Assembly (NCBI RefSeq): GCF_964199755.1
Contig: NC_133917.1
Coordinates: 4,469,967 to 4,533,966 of the forward strand
Source of the DNA: Larus michahellis
Taxonomy: Eukaryota; Chordata; Aves; Charadriiformes; Laridae
Direction of reading: 5' to 3'
Length of the DNA stretch: 64,000 nucleotides
Shown here: one piece after another, positions 11,781 through 40,366 of the stretch
Layout of the letters: every line of letters starts with the position of its first letter
Position numbering within the stretch: position 1 is the stretch's first letter
Translations under genes and position numbers: made by a program
The notes under the pieces: generated by a model
Database searches by the model: none
Seen by the model: the letters and a program-made list of their open reading frames with translations, nothing else
Told to the model about the DNA's origin: nothing

Positions 11781-14524
11781 GTCGGGCAAAAGAGAAGCAG
11801 CTATTTTTTGCCCGTTAGAGCAGAAAAACAGGGAAAAATAAAAAAAAAAAAAAAAGTCCCTGCAAGCGAGGCTGCAGCAGGCACGCAACCCAAAAATACC
11901 CGGCGGGGGGTGGCGGGGGGGGGGAGGCAGCGTTACAAATGACTCAACGGCAGTTTCAATTAGTGCTCACGCTTTATTCAACACCGGAGAACCCAAGGAG
12001 AAGCGCCAGCAAGGCTCAGGTTACCTTTTTCTTTATAATTTCAATTTTTACGTACGCCGCGAGTGGATTCCCTGCCCCGGGGAGCTGACACCCCCCCCCC
12101 CCCCCCCCCCCCCCCCAGCCTTTAAATAGACCTGAATGTGCCGAGAAAAAAGAAAAAAATAAAAAAATAAAAATTCCATTCAAAAAGAGGGTCGTGGGTG
12201 GCTTCGTTGCCTGCATCAGAGGAAGCATTTTACAGACGGAAAATGAAACCATATTTAGAAATATAATTTTTCTTTCAAAAAAACCAAACCAAACCAAAAC
12301 GTGCTTTAAGAATAAAGCACCTTGTGGCGATTCAGGCTTCCAACTCGAATTTTTAAAAAAAGGGCGAAGTATCTTTTGAAAAATGATTTTTAAACTGATT
12401 TTTTTTTTTTGAGTCTTTTTGAAAAAAAAAAAACAAATAATAAAATAAATCCTTCTATCGACTTATTTTAAAACGAGCCAAACATCAGCCCTAAGGAAAG
12501 ACCAACGCTCCGAACCGAGGTGCTGGGTTTTCTCCCAGTGCTCCCAGCTGGGAGCGTGGCCGCCGTTAGCAAAGACACCGAAAGTCGTGGGGGGAAAAAG
12601 GTGTTTGGGGCGCGGAGGGATGGATCCGGAGATGTTCTGGCCCTTACATCGCCATGAGCCTTGGGGGATTCCCCCCCCCGCCTTCCCCCCCCAGTAAACC
12701 CTGTCCCCGAGGGACGGTCACCCCAGCAGGACGTTGGGTGTCCCACAGCACCCTTGGCGTAGGTGGCCACGGTGCCACGTGGCTTTTCTTGTCACGCCAA
12801 CAGCCCTTCCTGGCGGCCGGATGGCGAGAGCGGCTTCCGTGGGCTGTTTTACCGGTCCCGTTCTCCGCTTACAACAGGGTGGCGTGTGCTGGTCCCCGGG
12901 ACGCACGGGGAGGGCTCCGGGGGGGAGCTCCTCCCTGGAGCTGGAGGAGGTGTCCACCAGCGGCTGCATGGCGGGACGCCTCCGCCCGACGTTCGGCTGC
13001 TAAAATCAGGCAGACGGCAGCTCGGCGAGGGCCCTTCCCTCCATCCCCCCACCGAGAAGTGGCGGGAGCACCCAGGCAGCGACGCACCCACCCGGTCCTG
13101 GGCTTCAACATCACCGCGGCAGGACCTCCACCCATGGGACCCCACCACCCCCTCCAGCCTCTGCACTCAGCGGGCACCGCTGGAAGAGGTGTTTAGGGGG
13201 GACCTGGGGACGAGGCGGTGGCACCCCATGGGGAGGGAGGATCCTTCCAAGCAAGCACATAACTGCTAGAAAAATAAATGCGCCGGCAGGAACGCGCCCC
13301 CCCGCCCCACACCTCGTCCCCACGTCACTCGGCCCCAGCTTCGGGGTTGAAACCACAAGCGACCACTTGGCAGCCGGGGCCGGTGCTTCCCCGCGAGCCG
13401 TTCGGCACACGGGCCGGGGCGGGTGACGCCACGGGGCAGCGACGGCGGAGGGGCTGCTCGGGGTTTCGGCTCTGCTTTGGGGTGACCTAGGACACGGGGT
13501 GCCAATGGATGAAGGATTTCTGGGCCACCCATCCCAAGCCCGGGCTGGGCGACGCTCCCGCTGGGTGCTCCCTGCCAGGCTGGAGGCTGGGAAGCGCCAG
13601 CCCTTGAATTCATGAGCTTAATTCATCGCAGCTTTTTTTTTTTTTCCCCTTTGGTATCTTGCCCTGATAGACCCCGAGAAAAACCTGAAAAACGTTAAAC
13701 GCTGGAGAAGTCAAGAAGTGGGGAAAGAGGCCGTTTGCTCAGGGCACGTCCCTCTGCAACAGCCTCCGCAGCCGAGCTCACCCAGTTGCACCCAGAGCTT
13801 TCTCCTGGAGGGACCCGGGGCACAAACTCCCCTTCGACGTTGAGCTTTGGGCCTCCTCGGAGGCGAGGGGCGGCCGTGGGGCCACGTCGCAGCAGGAACC
13901 GCTCCTGCGCGGGGTGGAGCCCAGCTGGGACCCACCGGGAGCGACGGGGACGAGGTTGGGACTGCACAGGGAAGGGAAACGGGGGCTGAGGCAGGGAGAG
14001 GTGGTGGCACCGGAGGAGCCGCGGCACGGGGGGGGCTGTGGGGTGCCTGGCTCAGCCGAGGGGATGGAGCGGAGGAAGGGGCCGCAACGGCGGGCACTGG
14101 GGAGGGGGTGGCAGCACCAGCCTGGCCTCGGGGACACCAGAGATGCTCAAGTGCCCCAAGGCTGGAGGAGCAGGAGGTCCTTCCCACCACCCTACACCCC
14201 GCCTAGGGGGGAGACCCACAGCATGGAGGGACAAGCATCTACGCATGCCAGGTCCTGGAGAAGACAGGGAGAGGGTTTTGGGGTGCTTTTTAACCCCTTC
14301 CTGCCCAAGCCGCCTCGCCGCAACGTGTGGCCCTCCCACCTGCCCAGCAAGGGGGTGCCGCGGAGGGTGCCCATCCCAGGGCCACCTCGCAGGGTGAGCG
14401 CCGGTACCCGAGCTCTGGCAGAGGAGGGGGTTGGGGCAGTGCCACAGCGTGGCCACGACGGCTTCTCTGCGCGTCACTCGGCTGTAAAGGATCTCGCACC
14501 CTCCCCAGTATCTGCTGGCCCCCG
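11781..14524. other. intergenic, GC-rich low-complexity DNA
   Basis: No exon was recognised. It contains poly-A and poly-C runs, two short AT-rich patches (about 12010-12060 and 12140-12480), and long GC-driven frames on both strands that do not look like proteins. Confidence 0.5.
12091..12116. repeat. homopolymer of 26 C
   Basis: An uninterrupted run of 26 cytosines, giving G26 on the minus strand. It is prone to G-quadruplex formation and to length error in sequencing or assembly. Confidence 0.95.
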
Positions 14525-16047
14525 TCTCTGGGCGGTCTGAGACACAGAAATGTTTTATTCTTCCAAGGTCCTTTTTTTTTTTTTTTTCCCTCCTTCTTTG
14601 TTACCTTTTTTTTTTTTTACAAAATCTCCTCCCTGTGCCCGCAGACGGAGCCTGGCCACCTCCTCAGCACCCCATCCAGCCCGCCTCCCCCCCAGCCCAG
14701 CTGTGCCCAAACCCGGCTGCAGCCCAGCACCGTGACAGCCCGGCGGGGACCTGTCCCGGGGGGGCAACCCAGGGGACACGGGGAAGACGTGGTCTCGGGA
14801 CGATGAGCCACACGAGGCCCTTTTGCAGTAGGAGATGGGAAGATGGCAAATCTAGATGGACACCTCATTTTGGGGGGGCCTGACGCTGCCGCTGCCACCC
14901 CGAGACAGCAGAGGGATCGGCGGCGTATGGATGGGGCTTTGGGCATCCCTGGGGGAGCTGAGCCCAAGCAGAAGGTGACAGGACTTGAGTCGATCTCAGC
15001 TGGAGAAGAGGAGCCCGTCGGGGCGCTGGGTGGGCTCGGGGGGGGTGACTGGAAGACGGCTGGGCTGTCCCTGCTTTAGGGATTACAGGGGTCTACATGG
15101 ATACAGATCCTCAGGTCAGTGGGCGGCTGAAAAGGGCTCAAGGCACCTTGGCAACGTCCACACGAAGAAGTGTTTGTTCCCGAAATTCCCATGGAAAGAA
15201 GAGTACGTAAGGTTCACATTAGCACACGTCAATTGTACATAGTGCAAATCAGAGCCCCGGCACCAGAGGGTTCGTGCTCTGGTTAGTGGTTAGGATGTCC
15301 CACGGGTGCGATCCCGGGCACTGCAGACACTCCAGCCCTTGCTCTTCCCCAGCTGCAAGGCGATGGGCGCATCAGCCACAGCTGCCCAAACCCTTCTTGT
15401 GCAGAAGGAGGTCAGACCCCACGTCACTGTCACGCTCGCTCCCGCTTTGTGCCCTACCGGAGGAAGGGGAACTGGGAAGCCTTCGCGAGAAGACACGGAG
15501 AGCCTGTCCCTCCCGAGAAAACACAGGGCTGCTTCTCAAAGGCATGGCTGCCCGGCCGGAGAGGAGCTCTGGGTGCAGTCCCGAAGGCGGCTTTAACCAC
15601 CCGCAGCACGGCCACAACATCCATCCCAACACCCACCCCCTTCCCCAAGGGTGAGGAAGATCCCAGGAGAAGGGCAGGTCTGCGCCTGGCTGCCACCGCG
15701 GGCGGAGGGGCGGAGGCCTCTCACACGTGTCCCCAGAGGGGTTGCAGGTCCCGAAGGTTGGCGACTGATTGCAGGCACGGTCTTGGTTTGCAAGGCCACA
15801 CCGTGCAGAGGGAGTTCATGGTTTTTCACCAGTCCCGAGCAGGAGGACGTCTTCCAGGCAGCGGCAGGAGCATCCTTTGTGGAAGACCTGCAGAGGCGGC
15901 AGCCAAAGGTCCATGCCATCGCAGGACCATGACTCGGGGAGTGAGGATGACGTGGCAAACGGGAAGCCAGGAGTGAAGAGCGAGCGCTGGGCTCAGGAGA
16001 GTCCAGCCACATCCTGGAAGCAGGGGAGCAGAGAGCGTCACCGCTCA
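14525..16047 (-). other. HDAC7: HDAC7 3' UTR (predicted)
   Basis: From the stop codon at 16048 the minus strand runs about 1.5 kb to an AATAAA hexamer at 14559-14554. The length is reasonable for this gene family. The cleavage site would be about 10-30 bases beyond the hexamer. No competing coding sequence is evident. Confidence 0.6.
14554..14559 (-). terminator. HDAC7: poly(A) signal AATAAA for HDAC7
   Basis: The first canonical AATAAA I found on the minus strand after the HDAC7 stop. It is embedded in GGAAGAATAAAACATTTC. T-rich tracts on the plus strand lie just beyond it. Confidence 0.6.
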
Positions 16048-32007
<15,960 letters not shown>

Positions 32008-32054
32008 GGGAGCGGTCTGGGGCACCCGTGGGGAGGTGCACGGGTTCACAGCAG

Positions 32055-32604
32055 CTGTGGAGACACAAAGCGGGGCACAGCTCAGTCCCTGTCTGGCTCA
32101 GACCACCCCCTTAGGTAGGCAGGGAAAGCATCAGGACGGGGCCTGGGTATATCCCGATGCACGGGAGCACACTGCGAGGAACGAGCCCTGCCCTTGAGAA
32201 GAGCTCGCCACACACCGTCTCCTGCCTCAAAAGCCTCCTCCATCATCTGGGCAAAAAAATCCTGTAAATCATACACCCTTGGAGAGTCTCCAAGGTGCTG
32301 CAGGCATCTCTCCCTGACACCACGGCTGAGAATCGCTTTGCAAACATTAAGACACTCCCGCCCTGCCTGGATGCAGAGCCTCCCCGCGTGGCGAACCCCT
32401 GTCCTCATGGGAACACCTAAAATAGTTCCAATTACACAGAGCATCGGAGCACCCGCTGCAGCAGGGGATTTTCACCAACCAGCTCCTAAAGCCATGCTTA
32501 ATTTACCCTGCACGTGCCACGGGCCAGCGCAAAGCTGAGGGGGTTGCCTCCAGCTGCAAGAAACCTGCAGAGGAGCCATCCAGCCAAGGGATGCAGCTGC
32601 AATG
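32055..32604. other. intron or 5' flank just upstream of the HDAC7 first coding exon
   Basis: No further exon was recognised. The sequence is unique, of moderate GC, and runs into the minisatellite. Confidence 0.5.
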
Positions 32605-33168
32605 CTCACGCTGCATCCCTCCAGTGCTCACATCTCTGCAGTGCTCCTGCATCCCTGCAGTGCCCCTCCTGCATCCCTCCAGTGCTCCTGCATCCCTGCA
32701 GTGCCCCTCCTGCATCCCTGCAGTGCTTCCCCTGCATCCTTGCAGTCCTCCTGCATCCCTCCAGTGCTCCTCCTGCATCCCCGCAGTCCTCCTGCATCCC
32801 TGCACTGCTCCTGCATCCCTGCAGTGTCCCTCCTGCATCCCTGCAGTGTCCCTCCTGCATCCCTGCACTGCTCCCGCATCCCTGCAGTGTCCCTCCTGCA
32901 TCCCTGCACTGCTCCTGCATCCCTGCAGTGCCCCTCCTGCATCCCTCCAGTGCTCCTGCATCCCTGCAGTGCCCCTCCTGCATCCCTGCAGTGCTTCTCC
33001 TGCATCCTTGCAGTCCTCCTGCATCCCTCCAGTGCTCCTCCTGCATCCTTGCAGTGCTCACATCTCTGCAGTGCTCCTGCATCCCCGCAGTCCTCCTGCA
33101 TCCCTCCAGTGCTCCTGCATCCCTGCAGTGCTCCTCCTGCATCCCTGCACTGCTCCTGCATCCCCACG
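32605..33168. repeat. CTGCATCCCTGCAGTG minisatellite with higher-order structure
   Basis: About 27 tandem units built on TGCATCCCTGCAGTGCTCC (19 bp) and a 22-bp form with CCCCTCC. Variants include CTCCAG, TTGCAG, CCGCAG and TGCACTG. Two segments, about 32643-32790 and 32911-33058, are nearly identical at an offset of 268 bp, so a block of units was duplicated. All units are 1 mod 3 in length and contain no stops in most frames, which explains the long open frames on both strands. It begins about 550 bp upstream of the HDAC7 first coding exon. Confidence 0.96.
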
Positions 33169-36100
33169 GTGGGATGCTCCAAACGACACAGAGAAGGCAG
33201 CAGGCAGGCAGAGAGGGGATGAGCAATCACAACAGCCACTGAAGGACGCGCAGACAAGCCTCATGGCGTCCCACAAACCAAACGCAGCCGGGTGCAAGGC
33301 AGCCGGGGCCACTGCAGCTTCGCCGTGGGCACTGCAGCACAGGGGAAGCTGGAAACAGGCAGGTGGGCAGGAAATTCCGCATGAAAAGATGCTCCTTGCA
33401 GTATGCAGGGCCAAGGGCACTGCAGCCCGGGAGATAATTGTTTTCCAAAAGCAGTTTCGATTGGAAAAAAAAAAAAACAAAAAAAAAAAACAAAACACAA
33501 ACGCCGATGTTATTTTATAGGCAGAGAACCACACCCTGCGCTGTTCAAGCCTCAGCCTCAATGGCACCAGGGAGCTTGTGCTGATGACCGCGATGTTGCA
33601 GGAGGAATCTCCGCGGGCTCCTGCCCCGTATCGCAGCATCGACACAGCTCTGCCAGGGGGAAACCTGGCAAACTGCCGCCCTGGCCCGCGCCTCCCTGCG
33701 AGGGGAAGGAGCACGAGCGTGTTCACCCGAGGAGGGCGCAGGGACTATTAATAACGGCAGGCGCACATCCGTGCAGATGACGGGGTGCAAGGCCCTGCTG
33801 AAACGGGGCCAGCTCTGCCTTTCCTGCGTGGCCCAGGCAGGGAAAATTCCCTCTGGTCGAGGGCAAATATTTCTCGGCACCAGCTCAATTCTCCAGGACA
33901 GAGACATTCCCGACCTCAGGCCGTGTCGGAGAAGGACCTGATGTTCCCAGGAAACCCCATCGCCGGGTTTATCCTGTTCTCTCTCCATCTCGCTGATAAC
34001 TGCCTGGGATTTAATTTGCCTCTGGCTAATTAGCTCTAATTGCTACACCCTGCCTGCCCCACCATAACCGGCACGATACGGAGGTTGAGGAAGATTAACA
34101 GCCGCCAGCTGAAAGCCGCTGAGCTCCTCTGCCCCGTTATCACCGCGGCCTCGGGGCTGGACACGGCGCAATGCCACGAGATGGGCAGGATGAGCCCCAC
34201 AGCCCCCTTTGGGGGTCAGGCACGGCAAAAGCAGATGAGCATGTTCCAGGTGCGTTTTCATGAGCGAGCAAGAGTCCAAGTGATGTCACCCTAGGCAAGA
34301 AGATCCCAAGTCTTCTCTCTACGTGCCCTTCAACACCTGCAAGAAGTCAGGGGTCCCAAAAAGGCTGACGTCCTCCCCGGGGCTGGCAATGCATCCCAGC
34401 GCCACCAGAGCTGCTGCAGTGCCTGGTCCTGTCTCCCTGCAGCACGGCGCCAGCACCGGCGCCCTGGGAGGCCGTACCCGCCTGCTCTTACAGAAACCTC
34501 CCAGCTTCAGCAATCCCCAAAGGGCCTCGCATTCTTGCTAAACGTCAGTGATTTTCAAGGATGGAAGCGATAAGCCGGGCTGTCACCTCCTGCTTCTCAG
34601 CTCACGTGTGCTCCCACCTCCCAGCGAGGAGGAGGAGGAGGCCAGAGGGGATGGGCGCTGGCAAAGCCCCTCGGGGATGCTCGGTGGGAGGAAGGCTGGA
34701 GGGAGGCAGCGGCACGGCAGACGTAGCGCTACCCAACATGCCGGGCTGCTGGCAGCCAGACAAGGACAGACTGTAACGAGCAGATCTCAGGATGGGAAAC
34801 GGGGACTTCTGACAGCTCCCAGCCGAGCCAAATCCGCGCCACGTGACGCTGTCTATCGGCAGGAACGCGCTGAAGCTCAGCCATCCCTCTGTCCCCCTCC
34901 AGCCAAACGTCACTGTCCTGCTCTATGCCACGAAGGGGCAGGAGCTGGGAAACGCAGTGGGGCTGCCGGGGGACCACAGCCGTGGGGCTCAGCTTTGAGA
35001 CACCGAGAAGGGCTGCGTACAAGCAGAAGCATCATTTGGAAGGGAAAGTGCAGGTATGAGGAGGAAGGGACCAGCCCACCAAGCCCCAGCCTCCGTCCTC
35101 AGGAGGGAGATGGCCATTTCTCATCCAGAGAAGAGCTGTCACGGCCTCCCTCTGCTTGCAACGCTAAAAACGCCAAAAAAATACCCATGGGGAGCTCCCA
35201 CCGGCCAACGCTCAGCAGCAGCAAACTTATTCTCACCTCCCCATCAGTAGCATCCTCAGGCTCCGCACGACCCCTCCGGCACCTCCCCTGGGCAAAAAGG
35301 GGCAAGAAGGTCTTGAGGCCACCAGAGGGGCAGGAGGGGCTATTACAGGCACCTCTGGGGACGGAGGGGGAGATGCGGATGGCAGCACAGAGCCCAGGGG
35401 GAAGGCACTGGCGGGGTCTCTGGGAATCTCTCTACCTCATTTGTTTTAGTCTTTTTAAAAACAAACTCCGAAGCAGCGGAAGAGGAGAAGTGGGAGGGAA
35501 CACGTGTGCTGGGGGAGAGGGAGGACGGGCAGGCCAGCGGCCAGCAGCCAGAAAAACAACTCCTCACCGCTCGCCCAGAGCCAGGAAAAAGGCTGTCGAG
35601 CATCCCCATGGCCAAGAGGCACCGGAGCCAGGGAAGAGCCGCCGGCAGAGCCTGCACGGACCCTCCTCCTGCCACGGCCCCCAGCTCTGCACACCCACAG
35701 CACAGGGAGCACCCCGCTACGCAGCACCCTGCACAGCTGGGAAGGTTTTGGGAACACTTTTAGGAGGTGGAAGAGAGGGAGGATGGGATGAAAACAAGAC
35801 GCCGTGGGAGCACGGACCAGCCCAAAGTGCCCCAGGGTGACATGGGCGTCCCAGCCTGCACGAAGCCCCGACATTACAGCTTCTCACCAGGCCAGCGCGG
35901 GCTAAAGCCACGAAACTCAGCGCGGTTTTCCAGAGTTTAGAAATATGATGCTTTACGTGCCAAGTGCCAGGGTGGCAAGGGACGAGGACCGGTCGGGGGC
36001 AGCGGCGCTGGGAGCGCAGCCCAGCCCCTGGGCAAGAGTCCCGGCCACCATCCCCATGCTGGGACCCCTCCGGCACGTGGCACCTGCGTGTGGCAGCTCC

Positions 36101-36990
36101 CCAGGATGCCCTGCATCCCTCCTGCTCCAGCCTGGGCTCCAGCAGCTCCGGACCCCTTCGCAAAGCCCTTCCTGCCCTGGGAGCTGTTTGTTTCAGCCCT
36201 GACCTCCCACTGCAGCTTGAATTCATTTGGGGTTTCATGCCGGGACCTCCGCCAAGAGTTACAGTAAACAACTCCCCTCCCCGGCAGCCTCCGATGCTCA
36301 CACATGATTCAGGGGGCAGGCAGCCAGGCCAGCAGCTCCTCCTCTTCCCCTCACCCAAAGAAGGCCAAAAGCACGGCCCCACGGCGGCTCCTGGGGGGTC
36401 TGCCCCTTTCCCCACCCCAGCCCAGGTCCTACTGGTTCCTAGTGGACCCTGATAAGCCACCAGCACCATGACAAGTGGCCACGGCAGGGCTGGGACCGGG
36501 ATGCAGGGGCTAAGACTGGGATGCATGGGCTGGGACCGGGATGCTCCGCTGGCCCCATGCAGCCTCAGGGGGCCGAATCCATCATCCTCCTCACCCACAT
36601 GGCCGGGAGCGGGGCCGAGTGCCGGGGCAGGGAGAAGCGAATTGGGAGCACCCACCGCGGGAAGAGGCAGAAGGTTTCTGGGACAGGCTCCTCTCCCGGC
36701 TGGATGTCCAGCTGCCAACATTTTTGCGAATTATTTTTAGTTCGCAAGAACATTCGCACGGGAAGGCCGGCGCTGGTGGCGAACTCATCTTCACAGGAGC
36801 GCTGGGGCTGGCAAGGGCTCCGCAGCCACCCTGTCACCAGCAGCAGAGCGGTGGGAGCGGGGCAGGGCAAAAGGCTTTGGGAATCACCCTGCCATTAACA
36901 CACAGCAAAACTCAGCCTCTTTGCAAAGACACGCTGCCTTCTCCCTCTCCTCCCTGCTTCTGCTGAATAATCATTAATTGCAAAGCTCAA
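33169..36990. other. noncoding, HDAC7 5' intron or upstream DNA
   Basis: No exon or LINE was recognised. An A-rich run interrupted by C lies at about 33464-33490. The rest is unique, GC-rich sequence with long but featureless open frames. Confidence 0.5.
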
Positions 36991-37770
36991 ACAACCCAGG
37001 AGGTAGTTGGGGTGCGAAGCAAGGCAGCGTCAGACTCCCTCCGGGGCGGGAGGGGAAGGCGGCCACGGGGACCACTTGCTGCCTTGTCCCCGCTCGCACC
37101 ATGTGGCCCGGTGGCAAAGCAGAAGCACCGGGGCCGTCACGTCACCGTGGCACCCAGCGGTTGTTTTTCTGGGTCACCTCGCGCAGCCGGGTCACGGGGA
37201 GGAAAACAGGCCGCTCCGCTGCGCGGTGGGAGGAAGGCGAGGGGAACCGCGGCGCGGTGCCGGGGCGCGGAGGCGAGCGCCCGCGGGCGCCGGGCCCATT
37301 GCACAAACCCCTCCGCACCTGGGCAGGTACCGGCCGCCGCAACTCCACCCTTCCTCCGCGGAAAGGGGAGATTGCAACACAGCGAAGAGGAGCTTCGGCG
37401 CGGAGTCTCTCCCCAGCGTGCCCTGGGAAAGCCTTCGGCGGTGCGAGCATGAATGCGAGCTCTGTGCTCGGCAACCCCGCGCGGGTTACCAGCATTTTCC
37501 AGGCTGCCGGCAGGGCACAGCGCTGGGAAAACAGCCGAAGCGCTCGGCGAGGCGGGGAGAGACACGGAGCGAGCGCGGGGACGGCGACGGGCTCCCGCTT
37601 TGCGAAACATCAAGAGCCTCTCGGGCTCCTGCTGAGCTTTTTGGCCAGGGCGAGATGCGGCGGCAGCGAGTTCCCCGGGCTGGCGGGGGTAACGTGGGGC
37701 TTGTGGCGCTCGCTCCCCGAAGGGGAAATCACCAGTCACGCTGCTGCTCTCAGACAGACAGCCCTCCCCC
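36990..37770. promoter_or_regulatory. CpG island, candidate HDAC7 promoter
   Basis: The densest CpG block right of HDAC7, with CGCGGCGCGGTGCCGGGGCG and many CCGC/GCGC words between about 37190 and 37600. It lies 5 kb upstream of the first recognised HDAC7 coding exon. A palindromic TATA-like CTTATATAAG lies next to it at about 37876-37885, and minus-strand donor-like sites (CAG|GTGCGG near 37320; CTG|GTAACC near 37490) lie within it. The promoter role is inferred from composition only. Confidence 0.5.
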
Positions 37771-38509
37771 CCCTCAAAAAAAAATAAAAAAACAGCACAG
37801 AAATCTTTACTTTGGCATTTCCTGATTATTTTGTTGTTGTTGTTGTTTAAAGAGGCAAGATCAGCAAAGAGCTGCACTTATATAAGAGGGAAATAAAGCA
37901 AGGAGCAAACAAAGCCGGGCAGGAGGATTATTAAGGAGCGAACCGCGCCGCCTTTGGAGCATCCCTGCCTTCAGCCCTGCTGCCATGGGGGAGGCTGCCG
38001 GGCTTCGCCACGCCGCCTGCCAGCGCTGCCCGCACGATCGCACACGGCGAAGAGCTTTGTCTGAGGCTGAGCAGCAGTTTTGGTTTTGTTTTTTTTTTTT
38101 TTGGAAAACAGGCAGGGTTTTTTTCGGAAAAGCGTTTCCCATCTTATGTTGATTAGCTGCGAAAGGTTCAGAGTTCAGTCAGGTTGAAGAATGCGTGTGA
38201 TTAAAAACATTCCTCTTTAATAAAAGGAAAAGGTCTTCTCCAGAGCCACGCACAAGTAACAAAAATTAGCTGGAGGGAATTTGTTCAAATTAAAAACACT
38301 TAAAGAAGAAACCACACAAAAAGGACTATGTTGAAATAACATTAAGATCACAAAGCCAGGACTCGAGAAATAGGAAATCCCGGAGTTGGGGTACCTCGCG
38401 TAACCTCGCCCTGGCCCCTGGGGCGTATCCTGGTTTTAATTACGGGACCAAACACTACGCTCCCCTTAAAGACAAGCAAAAAAATGACAAAACCAGCGTC
38501 GCCCCAGTA
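37771..38509. other. AT-richer noncoding spacer between two CpG-rich segments
   Basis: It contains the TATA-like palindrome, a (TTG)5 run near 37832-37847 and a T run near 38086-38101. About 38140-38400 is A-rich but non-repetitive, and no gene was recognised. Confidence 0.45.
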
Positions 38510-38815
38510 CCTCTGCCCAGCTACAGCAGGAGCGGGGACACATCAGGTCTCGCAGCTCTCGGGGGGACAGCGGGAACCCCAAAGCAGTGCTCCACGCACC
38601 CCTCTGCTCCCCCTACCTCCAGGTGGGGGCTTCCTCGCAGGACCTCACGAAATCTGAGCGTTTGGGGCATTTTCCTCCTTCCTCGCCTTGCCGGGGGGCT
38701 GCCGGGGGAGCGCAGGGCAGGCACGGCGCCGCGCCGGGGAAGGCAGCTCCGGGGAAAGCCCTGCACCGCCGCAGCTGTCCCCGAGCCGAGAGGCCGAACG
38801 CGGCGTCCCACATGA
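38510..38815. promoter_or_regulatory. second, smaller CpG-rich segment
   Basis: CpG-dense DNA around GGCACGGCGCCGCGCCGGGG. It is followed by about 130 bp of balanced, non-repetitive sequence (38830-38950) that could be a conserved element. It may be part of the same promoter region as the 37-kb island. Confidence 0.4.
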
Positions 38816-39110
38816 GCCATAAGAGAACAGATGATGCTCAGGGAAGATGTAATGTTTGGAGCGGTTGGTTGCCAAGTTCTGATAACTCTTTACGGAGCAT
38901 GTTAACTGGGAGTTTCAAGGGCTTTATGAATTGGCCAGATGTGGGTGGGTCCCTCTCCTCCCGACCAGACATCACATTCCTGCTCCAAAAACCAGAGGCG
39001 GCTGATGCTTCTCTACGAAAAGCCCCCGAGAGTTTTTCCACAAGGGTAAAACCATATTTTTCTACTCTGATTCTTGCACTTGCAGACTTTCTTCTGCAGA
39101 AAGTTTCCAG

Positions 39111-39134
39111 AAAAAAAAAAAAAAAAAAAAAAAA
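39111..39134. repeat. homopolymer of 24 A
   Basis: An uninterrupted A run. No retrogene or SINE body was recognised upstream of it. Confidence 0.93.
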
Positions 39135-40297
39135 TTGAGACAGACAATGATTAAAGTTTGGCAAATTCGCGCGTGCATCACAAACCCCTTCCTGCAACCG
39201 AAGGCACGAACCAGGATTAAAAGCAACGCACCTAAAACCACCCAGGCTACACTCATACACCTGTGAGCAAAGCACATTATTTAGGTATTTCAAGCACATA
39301 AATCAGAAAATACTCTGTTTGAGCCTGTAAACGAGATCCACATCAGGCCTCGGGAAGCAGATCAGGGCGAGATACTTCCCCTGATTACTCTCGCTGGTTA
39401 TTTGTGGCTCGTGACCTTTGAGTCAGACATTTAATAGCCCTCCCTGGAATTTTCTCCCCACAAATGTGCGTAGTTACATTTTGAAACTCATGACTGCGGG
39501 ACCCAAAAAACTCACGGTGCGCCGAGGCCAGCCTCCGCTGCAGGGACAACGGAGCAAAACGCTTCGTACCTGGAGCTGCTGCTATTTTTAATGCTCCGTG
39601 TTTCAATCCACATCCCGATACCCGTGTTCCCGCTCAGAGACATGGGACCACACTACGCGTTCCCACAGCATCCACACAGAGCAGAAGGCAGGAGGAGGTC
39701 GAGTGAACCATTCAGGACTAAACAGAGCCTTCATGGAAGTGGTCCAGCTGCATCCCCAGTGGAAACCCGGGTGCCTGTGCCCCCCCACCTCGAATCCCCA
39801 GCCCCCTCTTTGCTGGCCCAGGTCTCGCACGGGCCCCTCGTGCGGTCGGTGGGGCGAGCAGATCCACGCTGGTTTTCCCCCTGCTCTCAAATGCGCACGT
39901 GCAGACTGGCCTTGAAAGCGTTTTGCCCCCAGGGCGAAGATGCTCAAGAGGGTCCCAAGGCAACCCTGCAGCACGCTGAACTACCCCAAAGCCCCCAACC
40001 TTAATACCAGACCCGAACTTCGTCGCAGGCGGTACTTAAACCACCAACTAACTTCCTCCGTGCTCACTTACAGCTCCCGGAGGAGTTGGAACAACTTGCA
40101 AACGTGCCCGGGGCTGAGCTCCCGGGATGCTGCCCCTCTCCCAGGGATGAGCTCTCAAAGCCTTCAAAGCACCCAAGCGTGAACGAGCAGAGGCAAAACC
40201 TGCACAGCAAAACCCGACAACAGGTTTTGAGTCTAAATTTGAGGTCGTTCGGTGACAGGGACACACAGGCACTAAGACACAGAAAAAGCTGGGCGCA

Positions 40298-40366
40298 GGC
40301 AGGATTGAAAGGTGCCGCGGGCAGGATTGAAAGGCGCCGCGGGCAGGATTGAAAGGCGCCGCAGGC
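40298..40366. repeat. 22-bp tandem repeat, 3 copies
   Basis: Three consecutive units of GCAGGATTGAAAGGCGCCGC plus GG. They differ at one or two positions (GGTGCC in the first, GCAGGCAAGG at the end). Confidence 0.92.

Noticed and set aside
32514-33520. Long open frames (over 200 codons) on both strands rich in Cys/His/Pro or Asp/Ala/Gly/Met/Gln
   Set aside because: They are the minisatellite read through. Unit lengths are 1 mod 3, so each frame cycles through the same three peptides without stops.
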